Origin: Balneola sp.
GTDB taxonomy: Bacteria; Bacteroidota; Rhodothermia; Balneolales; Balneolaceae
NCBI GenBank assembly: GCA_003712055.1
Contig: RHLJ01000002.1
Coordinates: 480,550-544,549 of the forward strand
Direction of reading: 5' to 3'
DNA: 64,000 nt
In this document: positions 16,823 through 26,004 of the stretch, in pieces
Layout of the letters: every line of letters begins with the position of its first letter
Position numbering within the stretch: the first letter of the stretch is position 1
Notes under the pieces: generated by a model
What the model saw: the letters and a program-made list of their open reading frames with translations, nothing else
The model's database searches: none
What the model was told of the DNA's origin: nothing
Program-made: the position numbers and the translations under genes

Positions 16823-17178
16823 TCGTTATGTTGATCAATGAGGATTTGATTACCGTCTGGATCGGTGATGCAAAAATGACAAGGACCTTTTTCATCTTTA
16901 ACCGATTCCGACTCCATAATAAAATTAATGGAGTCGTCGGCTTTTAACTCTTTATAGATACCCCTCGCATTGGTTGGATTGAAGGTGATAATGTTTTCTT
17001 CGAACATATCCTGGAATAGGCCAATCTTAACATCTTGTCTCTTCATAATTAACCATTTTTCCTCTACTGAACCATATTCGGTTAGAGCTTCAAATCCTAG
17101 TTTCTCATAAAATGCTTTTGAGCTAGCAATATCTTTTACCGCAAGCGATGTGGAGTGGGTACCTAATTCAGGGATCAT
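16819..17178 (-). CDS. VOC-family protein 3
   Basis: A VOC-fold protein of 119 residues from the ATG ending at 17178 (MIPELGTHSTSLAVKDI). A longer reading exists, but it would overlap the upstream gene by about 100 bases, and the domain begins only at this Met, four bases after the upstream stop. Domain marks are SLAVKDIASSKAFYEKLGF and CHFCITDPDGNQILIDQH. It heads the chain of three VOC genes. Confidence 0.82.
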   Translation of the reverse strand: MIPELGTHSTSLAVKDIASSKAFYEKLGFEALTEYGSVEEKWLIMKRQDVKIGLFQDMFEENIITFNPTNARGIYKELKADDSINFIMESESVKDEKGPCHFCITDPDGNQILIDQHNE

Positions 17179-17182
17179 AATG

Positions 17183-17647
17183 TTATTCGTTTTGATTAAA
17201 AGTTGTCTTATTCCAAGTCCATTGCATTCCTTTTTCACCTGATTCATCTTCGATTCGAGCTGTGAGGGAATTTTCTTCAAGTGAGTAAATAATGCGTTGA
17301 GGAAAGTCGTGCTCTAGGTTTTCAAAAACAGCTTTATTTGCAGAAACCTCTTTAAGCTTAAAAGAAGTAGAAGGTCCTCCTCCGAGACTAGCTACATAAT
17401 GAATTTCGTTGTTGATTTGTACAATTCTAAGGTACTCGAAAGAACCTCTGCCATTAGCAAAAGTATCGCGGTGCAAGCCCAGCATCATACCTGCTGAAGG
17501 AGAAGTCCAAACTTCTTCCATGGTCATGCCATTATCAGAAGCTGTCCAATAACCGCTCATCCATTCCAGATCGTTTAGAGTTTGAGAGTTAACCTGTTGT
17601 GTGGAAAGAAATAGAAAAGTGATGATTAAATAGAATGTGGTTTTCAT
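17183..17647 (-). CDS. DUF6265-type secreted protein
   Basis: A 154-residue protein from the ATG ending at 17647 (MKTTFYLIITFLFLSTQQVNSQ, a signal peptide); a reading with 26 extra N-terminal residues exists but would place the signal peptide internally and overlap the AraC gene. The mature part begins LNDLEWMSGYWTASDNGMTMEEVW, the hallmark of DUF6265, and ends in a lipocalin-like run of strands (NLEHDFPQRIIYSLEENSLTARI). The fold suggests small-hydrophobic-ligand binding; no role is established. It lies between the AraC regulator and the VOC genes in one run. Confidence 0.8.
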   Translation of the reverse strand: MKTTFYLIITFLFLSTQQVNSQTLNDLEWMSGYWTASDNGMTMEEVWTSPSAGMMLGLHRDTFANGRGSFEYLRIVQINNEIHYVASLGGGPSTSFKLKEVSANKAVFENLEHDFPQRIIYSLEENSLTARIEDESGEKGMQWTWNKTTFNQNE

Positions 17648-17721
17648 ATCAGTAGTTTTGGGTTTTTGAATAGCCCAAAAGCTAAATCTCCGGGTTTGAT
17701 ATGTATTGGAAAAAACCGACA

Positions 17722-18537
17722 TCACTTTTCCACAGGGCGGTTTAAGAAGAAGTTGGCCATAGTTTCTTCTTCAAAGAAATATTTGGAAGGATCCTCACCT
17801 GTAAATTCCTGGAAGTTTTTTATGAAGTGAGACTGATCATAATACCCGCTTAGATAAGCCAATTCGCTCCAGGACAGCTTTTGTTCTTTGATCAGTTTAA
17901 AGATGTAGTTAAAACGAATGATTCGGCAATAAAACTTGGGAGACAGCCCAATAAATTTCTTGAATGATCGCTCTAATTTACGCTCGCTCACATCTAATTG
18001 ATCAACAATCTCAGAAACAGAAAGTACTCCGTTTCTTGTAAAAATGAGTTGAAGAACCTTATCGATTAGCTGATCGGATGTTTCTTTCGAATTGACAGAG
18101 TCTTCTAGGAATGAGCTTAGTGCTGTTATTTTTTTAGAGAAATGATCCTTTCCCAGGAGCATGCTTGAAACGGGGTCAAACTGACCAGGCAGGGTTGTCT
18201 CCAGCTCTACCACATCATCGGTTAAGGGCTCCATATTTGTACCAAAAAGGGTAGTAATTCCCTGGGGCCTGAATTTGATTCCGATCATCCCGGAGCGGCC
18301 GGTGTTTTCCAAAAGGAAATGGTTTCGTATCTGGCCGGCCAGTAACTGATTGGATTGAGCGCTCCATTCTCCTGAAATATTGATTCTGTAAGGATCTCCA
18401 TAATGAAAAATGATTTCGGGAAATCCATCAGGAATAATCTTCTGCTGATGTACAGTAGTATCATCACTTTCAATTACCCAAAAACAGTCAATGAATTTGG
18501 AAAGGGAAGGCGGAGACTGAATACGCTCGTACAGCAT
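17722..18537 (-). CDS. AraC-family transcriptional regulator with DUF6597 sensor domain
   Basis: A 271-residue regulator. The N-terminal half (about 1-150) matches the DUF6597 type (YERIQSPPSLSKFIDCFWVIES, IIPDGFPEIIFHYGD, GQIRNHFLLENTGRSGMIGIKFRPQG). The C-terminal half has two AraC helix-turn-helices (LSVSEIVDQLDVSERKLERSFKKFIGLSPK and LAYLSGYYDQSHFIKNFQEFTGEDPSKYF). It precedes the DUF6265 and VOC genes with short spacing and probably controls that run. Confidence 0.93.
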   Translation of the reverse strand: MLYERIQSPPSLSKFIDCFWVIESDDTTVHQQKIIPDGFPEIIFHYGDPYRINISGEWSAQSNQLLAGQIRNHFLLENTGRSGMIGIKFRPQGITTLFGTNMEPLTDDVVELETTLPGQFDPVSSMLLGKDHFSKKITALSSFLEDSVNSKETSDQLIDKVLQLIFTRNGVLSVSEIVDQLDVSERKLERSFKKFIGLSPKFYCRIIRFNYIFKLIKEQKLSWSELAYLSGYYDQSHFIKNFQEFTGEDPSKYFFEEETMANFFLNRPVEK

Positions 18538-18549
18538 GGATTCTCCAGC

Positions 18550-19005
18550 TTACCGTTTTATAGAAGTTTGATAGATTGAGATCCAGTCTTCAACAGATAT
18601 TTTGGAAACTAATTCGCCCATTAAATCATAAGGAATATGCTTTGTATTCTTAAAACGAATACAGCTCTTGCCCATATCTAGTTTAGTAGGAACGAGGTTT
18701 TTATACTCTTCCTGAAACCATTTCAACAGATTTTCATCAGCATACACCCCCATATGATAGAATCCAATATGGCTTTTCTGTGATGCTATATTCAAAAAAG
18801 GAAGTGGAAGTTTTGGGTCGCAGTGGTAGCCATCAGGAAAAATGCTATGAGGCACTACATAGCCAATCATTCCATAATTGATACATTCTTCAAAGCCTTC
18901 CGGGAGATTGTCGAGTACTACCTGGCGTAGTTTGGTTACCGCATCTTTACGGTCTCCTTCTAATTGATCGATGTATTCGTCTACTGTAGTTGGTTTTGTG
19001 GCCAT
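18550..19005 (-). CDS. DUF1801 domain protein
   Basis: A 151-residue protein of the YdhG/DUF1801 family: TVDEYIDQLEGDRKDAVTKLRQVVLDNLPEGFEE, INYGMIGYVVP, FLNIASQKSHIGFYHMGVY and LDMGKSCIRFKN are the recognised blocks. The biochemical function is not known; the fold is an iron-chaperone frataxin-like small domain by homology. It lies between the DUF4199 gene and the AraC regulator with gaps of 4 and 12 bases, which points to an operon. Confidence 0.88.
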   Translation of the reverse strand: MATKPTTVDEYIDQLEGDRKDAVTKLRQVVLDNLPEGFEECINYGMIGYVVPHSIFPDGYHCDPKLPLPFLNIASQKSHIGFYHMGVYADENLLKWFQEEYKNLVPTKLDMGKSCIRFKNTKHIPYDLMGELVSKISVEDWISIYQTSIKR

Positions 19006-19009
19006 GGTA

Positions 19010-19561
19010 TTAAGATTGAGTTTGAGGTTCTTTTGATGCTAAGAAGTTGGGATTTCTAAATAAGAAAGCTCCTACTAGAGAGATTATTAAGCCTACAGGA
19101 AAAATCTCAGAAAAAGTGATGGGAAGACGAAATACAGGGTTTTTATAATTTTCCATACTATTCGTCATTTGCTCTGTCAAAGCTTCAATTTCTTCATCTG
19201 TTGCTCCAGATTGTATAGACTTCTCAATTATCGATTTTGGATAATCTTCAATAAATGAATAATCGGTTACGTATAGATTTATTTCCCATACTATTACATA
19301 TACGATGCTTGCGATTAATGAAATCCCCAGGCCGATTTTAAACGCAGTATTAAACTTTATCACACCCCCCAGCGTCTCATCTCTATATTTTTTTATGGCT
19401 ACAAAAATCATGGAAAAGCCAATGGCCATAATTGAGAAACCAAGAGTTTGAGATGCAAAGAAAGAGTCAGCTCCAGCTCTGGCTGCATAAATTCCAAGTG
19501 TCATGCTTCCTATAATTACTGCTCCTACAATTGATCCGTAAACAAGTATTATTTTCCTCAT
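19010..19561 (-). CDS. DUF4199 membrane protein
   Basis: A 183-residue inner-membrane protein with four helices (about 4-26, 38-54, 72-95 and 150-168), the layout of DUF4199, a family common in Bacteroidota. The conserved GVIKFNTAFKIGLGISLIASIVYVIVWEI region is present, followed by a long soluble segment before the last helix. Function unknown. It heads the minus-strand run of DUF1801, AraC, DUF6265 and VOC genes. Confidence 0.87.
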   Translation of the reverse strand: MRKIILVYGSIVGAVIIGSMTLGIYAARAGADSFFASQTLGFSIMAIGFSMIFVAIKKYRDETLGGVIKFNTAFKIGLGISLIASIVYVIVWEINLYVTDYSFIEDYPKSIIEKSIQSGATDEEIEALTEQMTNSMENYKNPVFRLPITFSEIFPVGLIISLVGAFLFRNPNFLASKEPQTQS

Positions 19562-19724
19562 CGTTGTTTGGTTTTGTTTATGTGTTACCGCCGACTAAGA
19601 AAAGAATTAGCAAGGCTAAATCCGTCACCCGAAAGTATGATTTTGATAAAATCATCCCAAAAGATGAGCGAAATGGTCACCTTTTGGTCATTCTGGGTTG
19701 AATGGTTCTGACTGTTACTTCTTT

Positions 19725-19810
19725 GTCATCCTGAGGCTACTGCCGAAGGATCAACACAACTGCGAATAGTTCGGATTGTGTGTTGATTCTTCGCTTACGC
19801 TCAGAATGAC
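19725..19810. repeat. Interspersed inverted-repeat element, copy 1
   Basis: Left arm 19725-19758 (GTCATCCTGAGGCTACTGCC onward to GGATCAACACA) and right arm 19779-19810, whose reverse complement is GTCATTCTGAGCGTAAGCGA onward to GAATCAACACA. The arms are about 80 percent complementary over 32-34 bases with a 20-base spacer. A second member of the same family is at 25918-25995. It fills part of the 270-base gap between the DUF4199 and LuxR-type genes. Confidence 0.75.
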
Positions 19811-19830
19811 ATGAAAAAGTGGTGCAGAAA

Positions 19831-20247
19831 TCACTCAATCAACTTCAGGGACTTTGCTTTCTCTACCGCCTGGGTACGCCGCTTTACTCCCAGTTTTTCG
19901 TAAAGCTTGGAAAGATGAGTTTTTACCGTGTTGATGGATACGAAAAGTCTTCCGGCTATTTCTTGATTGGAAAGCCCTTCAGAAACCAGGATTAGTACTT
20001 CAAGTTCTCGTTCACTGATCCCAAGGTAATCCAGGGCTTTTTCATTTTTTTGAAAGGAAACGGGTTCGGTTTTTGGTTCTGTCAGTTTTTTTCCTAACCA
20101 GAGCCCAAGTCCAGTAAACAGAACCGCTATAATTAGAATGTAGAATTCAGTAGAGAGGTCACGAACAAAGAAGCGATACTCGAAATACTCCAGCAGAAAC
20201 ACTAAGAGAGCAAGTGCTAAACCATATAGAATAATCGTTTTCTTCAT
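19831..20247 (-). CDS. Membrane-anchored LuxR-type regulator
   Basis: A 138-residue protein with two N-terminal transmembrane helices (about 4-20 and 35-52) and a C-terminal GerE/LuxR helix-turn-helix (about 72-135: LGISERELEVLILVSEGLSNQEIAGRLFVSINTVKTHLSKLYEKLGVKRRTQAV, split here by its conserved E-L-E-V-L and N-T-V-K-T-H elements). No receiver domain is present, so it may sense or be tethered at the membrane. It follows a secreted protein gene on the same strand with a 13-base gap. Confidence 0.87.
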   Translation of the reverse strand: MKKTIILYGLALALLVFLLEYFEYRFFVRDLSTEFYILIIAVLFTGLGLWLGKKLTEPKTEPVSFQKNEKALDYLGISERELEVLILVSEGLSNQEIAGRLFVSINTVKTHLSKLYEKLGVKRRTQAVEKAKSLKLIE

Positions 20248-20260
20248 TATTTAGTAAGTA

Positions 20261-20674
20261 TCAGGTGGAATCGTCGACATAGCCTTTAAGATGCCACTTG
20301 TTTTGGATAGACAAAAACCAGCATGTAATGAATATTCCGTTGTCTACACCAATGATTTGAAATCGGATAAGTTTTGGTTCTACCAGTTCGACTTCTTCAA
20401 TAGTATTTTCTTGAAAAGTAAGGGCTTCAAATATCCAGTTTTCCTTTGAGACTAAAAGGCGATCCATTTCTGGTAAAAAATGTCCATTCTTTTGTTCGAG
20501 GAAATCGCCGGTGGCGTAAACTACTCTAACCGAATCCACAAGCCTGGATTTCTGGAAAGCCTCATCTTGGCGAAATTTTTCTAGAAAAGTCGTAAAGTCC
20601 TCATGTTGAGCTTGAGCAACTTGAGGTAAATGAAATAGAAAAGAAATAGCTATTAAGCAGATTTTTTTCATCAA
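20261..20674 (-). CDS. Secreted hypothetical protein
   Basis: A 137-residue protein with a signal peptide (about 1-22, ending VAQAQ). The mature part is a small alpha/beta protein with PKLIRFQIIGVDNGIFITCWF and an ending WHLKGYVDDST, somewhat like DUF4348-type proteins, but I do not claim membership. It overlaps the M29 aminopeptidase gene by four bases (ATGA) and so is coupled to it. Confidence 0.65.
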   Translation of the reverse strand: MMKKICLIAISFLFHLPQVAQAQHEDFTTFLEKFRQDEAFQKSRLVDSVRVVYATGDFLEQKNGHFLPEMDRLLVSKENWIFEALTFQENTIEEVELVEPKLIRFQIIGVDNGIFITCWFLSIQNKWHLKGYVDDST

Positions 20675-21771
20675 AGCAGTTGATTAGGATTCAATCCTTT
20701 TAAGTCATCCACAACAAATTCACGACCTTTGCGAACCAGTTCTCCATCTAAATATACATCAGCACCGATGCACACTAAATCCCAGTGAATATTACTGGAA
20801 TTCCCATTTGGAGCAATTTCATAGTCTTTGCCTAGTGTGAGGTGATTTGAGCCATAAATCTTTTCATCAAACAGGATGTCGTACATAGGACTTTCAATCA
20901 CAGGGTTTGTGCCAAAGCTGAATTCGCCAAATCGGCGTGCTCCTTCATCAGTATCAAGAATGTCTTTTAAAGCTTCATTATTGGAGGATTCAAAGTCTAC
21001 AACCACTCCGTTTTCTACAACCAGCTTCACAAACTCAAAAGGCTTACCCTGATACACAGATGGGGCATAAGTGATGTAGCCATTTACAGAATCGCGGATT
21101 GGTGAAGTAAAAATTTCTCCATCCGGGATATTATGTGATCCAAAGCAAGGCACCCAATTTTGGCCTTTGACTGAAAAGCTGATATCTGTTCCTTCGCCCT
21201 TTAAATGAATGACATCCGTTTTTCGTAATCGAGCTTCAAGCGGATCCATTGCCTTTTTCAGTTTTCCATAATCCACCAGGCAGGCATCGTAATAGAATTT
21301 GGTGAACTCACGCGTCGGCAGTTTTGCATTCATAGCAAAAGAAGGAGAGGGGTAGCGCATAATGCACCACTTCGTATTATTTACCCGTTCTTCGAAGTGA
21401 ACGGGATGAAGAAAATGCTCAGAATAAGCTTTGTTGGCGTCTTTACTTGCCTGAGAATTTTCGTAAATATTTTCTGAAGCGCGAATTCCAATAAAAATAT
21501 CCATCTGCTTCATCAAAGGTAATTGGTCTACCGAAGCCTGGTTTTTCCAAAATCCTTCATCACCTTTTTCGATCAGTAATCGTTGCGTTTCGGTATCCTC
21601 AATTTGCACAAAAGGATGCGCCTCTTTATCTCTGATCTGCTCAACCAGAGTTCTCAATAAATTGATGCCATTTAAACCTATTAGCTGCACCATTACATTT
21701 TCTCCTTTTTGGAGTTGGGTGCTGTGTTCGAGGATGAGTGTTGCTAAATCCTGATCGTTCTGTGAAATCAC
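20671..21771 (-). CDS. M29-family (AmpS-type) aminopeptidase
   Basis: A 366-residue metallo-aminopeptidase of the thermophilic M29 family, cytoplasmic, which removes N-terminal residues from peptides. It shows LATLILEHSTQLQKGENVMVQ, DIFIGIRASEN, a central segment with VHFEERVNNTKWCIMRYP, then FNIPDGEIFTSP-like DGEIFTSPIRDSVNGYI, FGTNPVI, the C-terminal LTLGKDYEIAPNGNSSNIHWDL with its His and Asp ligands, and DVYLDGELV. Length is slightly short of the usual 400-410. It leads a short operon with the secreted protein and LuxR-type genes. Confidence 0.87.
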   Translation of the reverse strand: MISQNDQDLATLILEHSTQLQKGENVMVQLIGLNGINLLRTLVEQIRDKEAHPFVQIEDTETQRLLIEKGDEGFWKNQASVDQLPLMKQMDIFIGIRASENIYENSQASKDANKAYSEHFLHPVHFEERVNNTKWCIMRYPSPSFAMNAKLPTREFTKFYYDACLVDYGKLKKAMDPLEARLRKTDVIHLKGEGTDISFSVKGQNWVPCFGSHNIPDGEIFTSPIRDSVNGYITYAPSVYQGKPFEFVKLVVENGVVVDFESSNNEALKDILDTDEGARRFGEFSFGTNPVIESPMYDILFDEKIYGSNHLTLGKDYEIAPNGNSSNIHWDLVCIGADVYLDGELVRKGREFVVDDLKGLNPNQLL

Positions 21772-21824
21772 GGTCTATATTTTGAAGGTGAATGTTTACG
21801 ATGAGAAAGTAAAAAAACCAAGAT

Positions 21825-22442
21825 TCAATCGTGCAACTGAATCACCTGATCACACAGTTTGATTTCTTCAGGATCATTGGAAGCTATTACCACAAAGGTG
21901 CCAGCTTCATTTTGATCTTTTACAATATTCTCTACAAGTGCGTGTCCTTTTGTATCGAGATTAGAGCCAGGTTCGTCCAGGAATAGAATTTCAGGATTTC
22001 GTACCAAACTGGCGGCTAATTTAGCTCTTTGTTGCTGACCGGTTGATAAGTTTTTAAAAAGGTGGTCTCCCAGCTTATCGATCTCAACATATTCAAGAAG
22101 AGAAAGAATCGGGGCTACATCGTTTGAAAGTCCACTTACTGTTTTTAAGAATCGCAGGTTTTCAATTAAGGTGAGCTCATCGTATAAATTGATATAAGGA
22201 GCTGAGTATCCCATCAATGTCTTGGAGTTTTCCTTTGAATAATTGACTTCATCTTTACTCCAAAGAATGGTTCCTGTTTTAGGCCTGAGTAAAAAAGCCA
22301 GGCATTTTAAGAGTGTTGATTTACCGCTTCCATTAGCTCCGGAAATGCCCAGTACCCCTTTTGAGTGGGAAAAACTGAGATTATCAAAAACTTTATGCCG
22401 ATTGTAGTTTTTAGAAAGCTGTTCAACCTGTAGACGAAACAT
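21825..22442 (-). CDS. ABC transporter ATP-binding protein (CcmA-like)
   Basis: A stand-alone ATPase of about 205 residues from the ATG ending at 22442 (MFRLQVEQLSKNYNRHKVF); a TTG seven codons upstream is the alternative. It contains Walker A SGANGSGKST, the signature LSTGQQQRAKLAASL, Walker B EILFLDEPGSNLD and a switch region VIASNDPEE. The short length and LSTGQQQR pattern resemble CcmA, the ATPase of the haem exporter used for cytochrome c maturation. No CcmB or CcmC permease gene is adjacent here, so the substrate is not settled. Confidence 0.85.
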   Translation of the reverse strand: MFRLQVEQLSKNYNRHKVFDNLSFSHSKGVLGISGANGSGKSTLLKCLAFLLRPKTGTILWSKDEVNYSKENSKTLMGYSAPYINLYDELTLIENLRFLKTVSGLSNDVAPILSLLEYVEIDKLGDHLFKNLSTGQQQRAKLAASLVRNPEILFLDEPGSNLDTKGHALVENIVKDQNEAGTFVVIASNDPEEIKLCDQVIQLHD

Positions 22443-22561
22443 GTTTAAAGGTACCAAGATCAATCCTAAGAAAAGAACAAGTTTTTAGTTTGTAAAACTT
22501 ATTAGATTTCTGATTAAGCTTTATTGGAAAGGGATAGTATACATCCTATTTTTAATCCTCT

Positions 22562-24343
22562 ATGCAGCAAATAATTGATCAAATATCTGACCATTTGGTT
22601 AGCCTGGTTACTAGTGATAAATCGGAATACACACCGAATGAATTATTGAAATCAGGTATACCATCGTTTGTAGTAGAAAGAATTCGCTTATTTCTTGAAG
22701 ACAAGGTTAAGGAAGAGTTAAAGATAGAATCCAATAGCTGGTTCGATGCAGATTCAAAACTAGTAAGTCAGGCATTCGAAGATTATTTAAGATCGGCCAT
22801 AAGTTCTTCTCATATCCCAAAATCAGAGCTGTATAAAGTGATCCAAACGATTATTAGTGGAATAATTATGGTATTCATTGAGCCTCGGAAGAATATGGCT
22901 GAATACCTATTTAGAGAAGATGAGGAACTGCCCATAGAGGAAGTCGAGTCCAGGTGTGCAACCTTAACGATCTACAAGCACTTCGGAACAGCCATTCCCC
23001 TATACATGAGGAAGAGAAACCTCGATACGCTCACTAAAGAACGCTGCAAGCTCCTTATTCATAAACTGGATGAGAAGTTAGTTACTTCCTATTCTGCAAA
23101 TGATTGGGCTCAGAAATTAGAGCAGCTCTTTGAACTTTTTGGTGGGCAAGTCGAACCTAGACTTCTGGCCACATTTTTTGAGGATAAAGGTCTCTATGGG
23201 ATGGCAAGTAAATTTGAGGGGCGAACCGACTTACTGGATAAAGCTGTATTTATAGAAATTATTTCATCAGAAGGTTTTGTGGATTTTACTTCAATCGGAA
23301 AATCTGAATCTATTGATGCTAAAAATGAAAAGCTGGCTACCGAACAGATCGAGAAAATTTCAGAAGAGGATGCCTCTGAACATAGTTTAATAGAAAGCTT
23401 TTTTGGTAATTATGAATATGTACCTGGTGATGAATCACAAGAGGATACTTCACTTGCTGATCAGTATTCCGAAGGTGGACTGTCGGACGATGAAATGTCA
23501 GAACTGCTATCAGATATAGCCAGCGAAGGAGTTATTGGGTTAAATGATTATGATGAGGGCAACTCTCTAAATGAACTATTCTCACTAGGAACGGAAGGGA
23601 AGGAGGAAGAGGGAATATTGGAAACTTCGGAAGAAATAGCAGAGAGCATTAAAAGAGACCCTAATGATGAAATTAATACCGAATTCAGGGATAACCTGAT
23701 ATCTATTCTTGACCAGGCCAAGACTTCTTTTGATGGAATTGAAAATACTGAAGAAGAAATGGAAGCAGTAGAAGATCTACCTGTTGATATTATTGAGGAG
23801 GAAACAGAAGAAGTCTTGGAAGTAGAATCTCCTGATCTAGCAGATACATTTGAAGAAACTCCAGAAGCAGAAGATGAAGAACAGGTTGAAGAAGGGGAGG
23901 AAAAACCCATGTGGGCTCAATTCTTGAATCAGGATCAAATGGATGTCCTGATGGGTGGGGAAAGGAGTGCAGAACGGGAACAGGAATTAGAATCGGACAT
24001 TGCTGAATCCTTTGAAGAAGAAATTGAAGTGGAAGGGGCAATGGAAGAGTCATCTATTTTTGAGGAAGAAGCAGAGGTATCAGGTTCAACCGAGGTTCGG
24101 AAAGAGTTAGAGGATATACTGGAAAGCCGAAGAGACGAGTTTATCGAGGTAATCTTTAACGAATCATCCGGAGAGTATGAAGATGCACTAAACGCTCTTA
24201 GTACTTTTGAAACCTGGAAAGAAACCTCAACATTTATTCAGGAAGAAATTTTTGCAAAGAACGATGTAGACATGTTCTCAGGTGCAACCGTAGATTTTAC
24301 CGATCGCATGCATCAGTACTTTAATAAACCACGGAATACATAA
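22562..24343 (+). CDS. Large acidic hypothetical protein
   Basis: I do not recognise this 593-residue protein. Residues 1-230 look like a folded, helical domain with no signal peptide. Residues about 240-540 are strongly acidic and low complexity (long Glu/Asp-rich tracts such as [11 protein letters not shown]), probably disordered, and a final 50-residue helical segment ([24 protein letters not shown]) closes it. It ends eight bases before the acyl-CoA carboxylase gene, so the pair is likely one operon, but no metabolic motif is seen. One possibility is an adaptor or scaffold; this is a guess. Confidence 0.72.
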   Translation: MQQIIDQISDHLVSLVTSDKSEYTPNELLKSGIPSFVVERIRLFLEDKVKEELKIESNSWFDADSKLVSQAFEDYLRSAISSSHIPKSELYKVIQTIISGIIMVFIEPRKNMAEYLFREDEELPIEEVESRCATLTIYKHFGTAIPLYMRKRNLDTLTKERCKLLIHKLDEKLVTSYSANDWAQKLEQLFELFGGQVEPRLLATFFEDKGLYGMASKFEGRTDLLDKAVFIEIISSEGFVDFTSIGKSESIDAKNEKLATEQIEKISEEDASEHSLIESFFGNYEYVPGDESQEDTSLADQYSEGGLSDDEMSELLSDIASEGVIGLNDYDEGNSLNELFSLGTEGKEEEGILETSEEIAESIKRDPNDEINTEFRDNLISILDQAKTSFDGIENTEEEMEAVEDLPVDIIEEETEEVLEVESPDLADTFEETPEAEDEEQVEEGEEKPMWAQFLNQDQMDVLMGGERSAEREQELESDIAESFEEEIEVEGAMEESSIFEEEAEVSGSTEVRKELEDILESRRDEFIEVIFNESSGEYEDALNALSTFETWKETSTFIQEEIFAKNDVDMFSGATVDFTDRMHQYFNKPRNT

Positions 24344-24351
24344 GGAGTTGG

Positions 24352-25902
24352 ATGGAATCGAATGAAAAAGTAGAGCGTTTGCTCTCGCTTAGAAAAGAAG
24401 CATTAAAGGGTGGTGGAGAAGCTCGAATTGCCAAGCAGCACGAAAAGGGAAAGTTAACTGCCAGAGAGCGTATCGATTTATTAGTAGATAAAGGAAGTTT
24501 TGAAGAGATAGATGCTTTTGTAACTCATCGTAGTTCAGCTTTCGGCTTAGAGAAGCAAAAATATCTTGGAGATGGGGTGATAACCGGCTTTGGAAAAGTT
24601 CATGGCAAACCTGTGTATGTATTTAGCCAGGATTTTACCGTTTTCGGAGGCTCCCTTTCTGAAACTCATGCAGAGAAAATTTGCAAAATCATGGATCTGT
24701 CTTTGAAGAACGGAGTACCTCTTATTGGTTTGAATGATTCCGGCGGGGCAAGAATCCAGGAAGGAGTTACCTCTCTGGGAGGATATGCAGAGGTGTTTTG
24801 GAGGAATACAATGGCTTCCGGGGTAGTTCCACAAATCTCAGCTATTATGGGGCCATGTGCTGGTGGAGCGGTGTATAGTCCGGCGCTTACCGATTTTATT
24901 TTTATGGTTGAAAACACCAGCTATATGTTTGTAACTGGTCCAAATGTGGTGAAAACAGTAACCCATGAAGAGGTTACCTCGGAGGAACTTGGTGGATCGG
25001 TTACTCACAATACAAAATCAGGAGTAGCACATTTTTCAACACCAAATGATGCCGTATGCCTCCAGCAAATTCGAACCTTGATGAGTTATGTTCCTCAAAA
25101 CTGTGAAGAGAAGGTTCCTGTTATTGAGAGTAAAGATCCTGACGCATCAAAAGCAGAGGCATTAGAAAATATTGTTCCTCTCAATCCAAATAAGCCTTAT
25201 GACATGCATGAGGTTATTCAAGGTATTGTAGATAAAGACTCTTTCCTTGAGGTACACAAGGATTATGCAGAAAGTATAATAGTTGGTTTTGCTCGTTTAG
25301 GGGGTAAAAGTGTTGGGATTATAGCCAACCAACCACTATCAATGGCTGGAGTACTTGATATTAGATCTTCGTTGAAAGGAGCTCGCTTTGTTCGTTTCTG
25401 TGATGCCTTCAACATCCCATTGGTTGTATTTGAAGATGTTCCTGGTTTCCTTCCGGGAACTGATCAGGAGTGGGGAGGCATCATTAAACACGGAGCGAAG
25501 CTGCTTTATGCATTCTGTGAAGCCACTGTTCCTAAGATGACGGTAATCACCAGAAAAGCCTATGGTGGAGCTTATGATGTAATGAACTCCAAGCATATTC
25601 GGTCTGATTATAATGTGGCCTGGCCTACTGCCGAGATTGCAGTCATGGGAACTAAAGGAGCGGTGGAGATTATTTTCCGACGAGAAATTTCAGCTGCTGA
25701 TGACCCAGAAGTCAAGCAAAAAGAATTGGAAGCACAGTATGCAGAGGAATTTGCACATCCCTATAAAGCAGCAGCAAGAGGCTTTATTGATGATGTAATT
25801 CTTCCTTCCGAAACCAGGGAAAAGCTTATTAAGATGCTGGAGGTTACTCAGCATAAAGTGGATTCAGTGCCAAAGAAAAAGCACGATAATCTGCCTTTGT
25901 AA
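24352..25902 (+). CDS. Acyl-CoA carboxylase carboxyltransferase (beta) subunit
   Basis: A 516-residue carboxyltransferase that moves CO2 from biotin to propionyl- or acetyl-CoA. Both crotonase-like halves are present: the N-terminal half with [40 protein letters not shown] and [16 protein letters not shown]; the C-terminal half with [45 protein letters not shown] and [10 protein letters not shown]. Length matches PccB. The biotin carboxylase/carrier subunit is not adjacent. Near the fatty-acid genes, a propionyl-CoA role fits odd-chain degradation. Confidence 0.95.
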   Translation: MESNEKVERLLSLRKEALKGGGEARIAKQHEKGKLTARERIDLLVDKGSFEEIDAFVTHRSSAFGLEKQKYLGDGVITGFGKVHGKPVYVFSQDFTVFGGSLSETHAEKICKIMDLSLKNGVPLIGLNDSGGARIQEGVTSLGGYAEVFWRNTMASGVVPQISAIMGPCAGGAVYSPALTDFIFMVENTSYMFVTGPNVVKTVTHEEVTSEELGGSVTHNTKSGVAHFSTPNDAVCLQQIRTLMSYVPQNCEEKVPVIESKDPDASKAEALENIVPLNPNKPYDMHEVIQGIVDKDSFLEVHKDYAESIIVGFARLGGKSVGIIANQPLSMAGVLDIRSSLKGARFVRFCDAFNIPLVVFEDVPGFLPGTDQEWGGIIKHGAKLLYAFCEATVPKMTVITRKAYGGAYDVMNSKHIRSDYNVAWPTAEIAVMGTKGAVEIIFRREISAADDPEVKQKELEAQYAEEFAHPYKAAARGFIDDVILPSETREKLIKMLEVTQHKVDSVPKKKHDNLPL

Positions 25903-25917
25903 TTAAGCACTTTAAAA

Positions 25918-25995
25918 GTCATTCTGAGGCTGCCACCGAAGAATCTTATCTGCTTACTATCCGCTTAGATCCTTCGCAGGTATGCTTAGGATGAC
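25918..25995. repeat. Interspersed inverted-repeat element, copy 2
   Basis: Left arm 25918-25946 (GTCATTCTGAGGCTGCCACC onward to GAAGAATCT) and right arm 25967-25995 (AGATCCTTCGCAGG onward to GGATGAC). It shares the GTCATnCTGAG start and CGAAGnATC end with the element at 19725-19810. It lies between convergent genes and could also serve as a hairpin at their 3' ends. Confidence 0.75.
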
Positions 25996-26004
25996 CAAGA
26001 AGGT

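Noticed and set aside
23548..24053. Ser- and Leu-rich minus-strand frames opposite the acidic protein gene
   Set aside because: They are shadows of a Glu/Asp-codon-rich gene; composition is artificial and no start signal is present.
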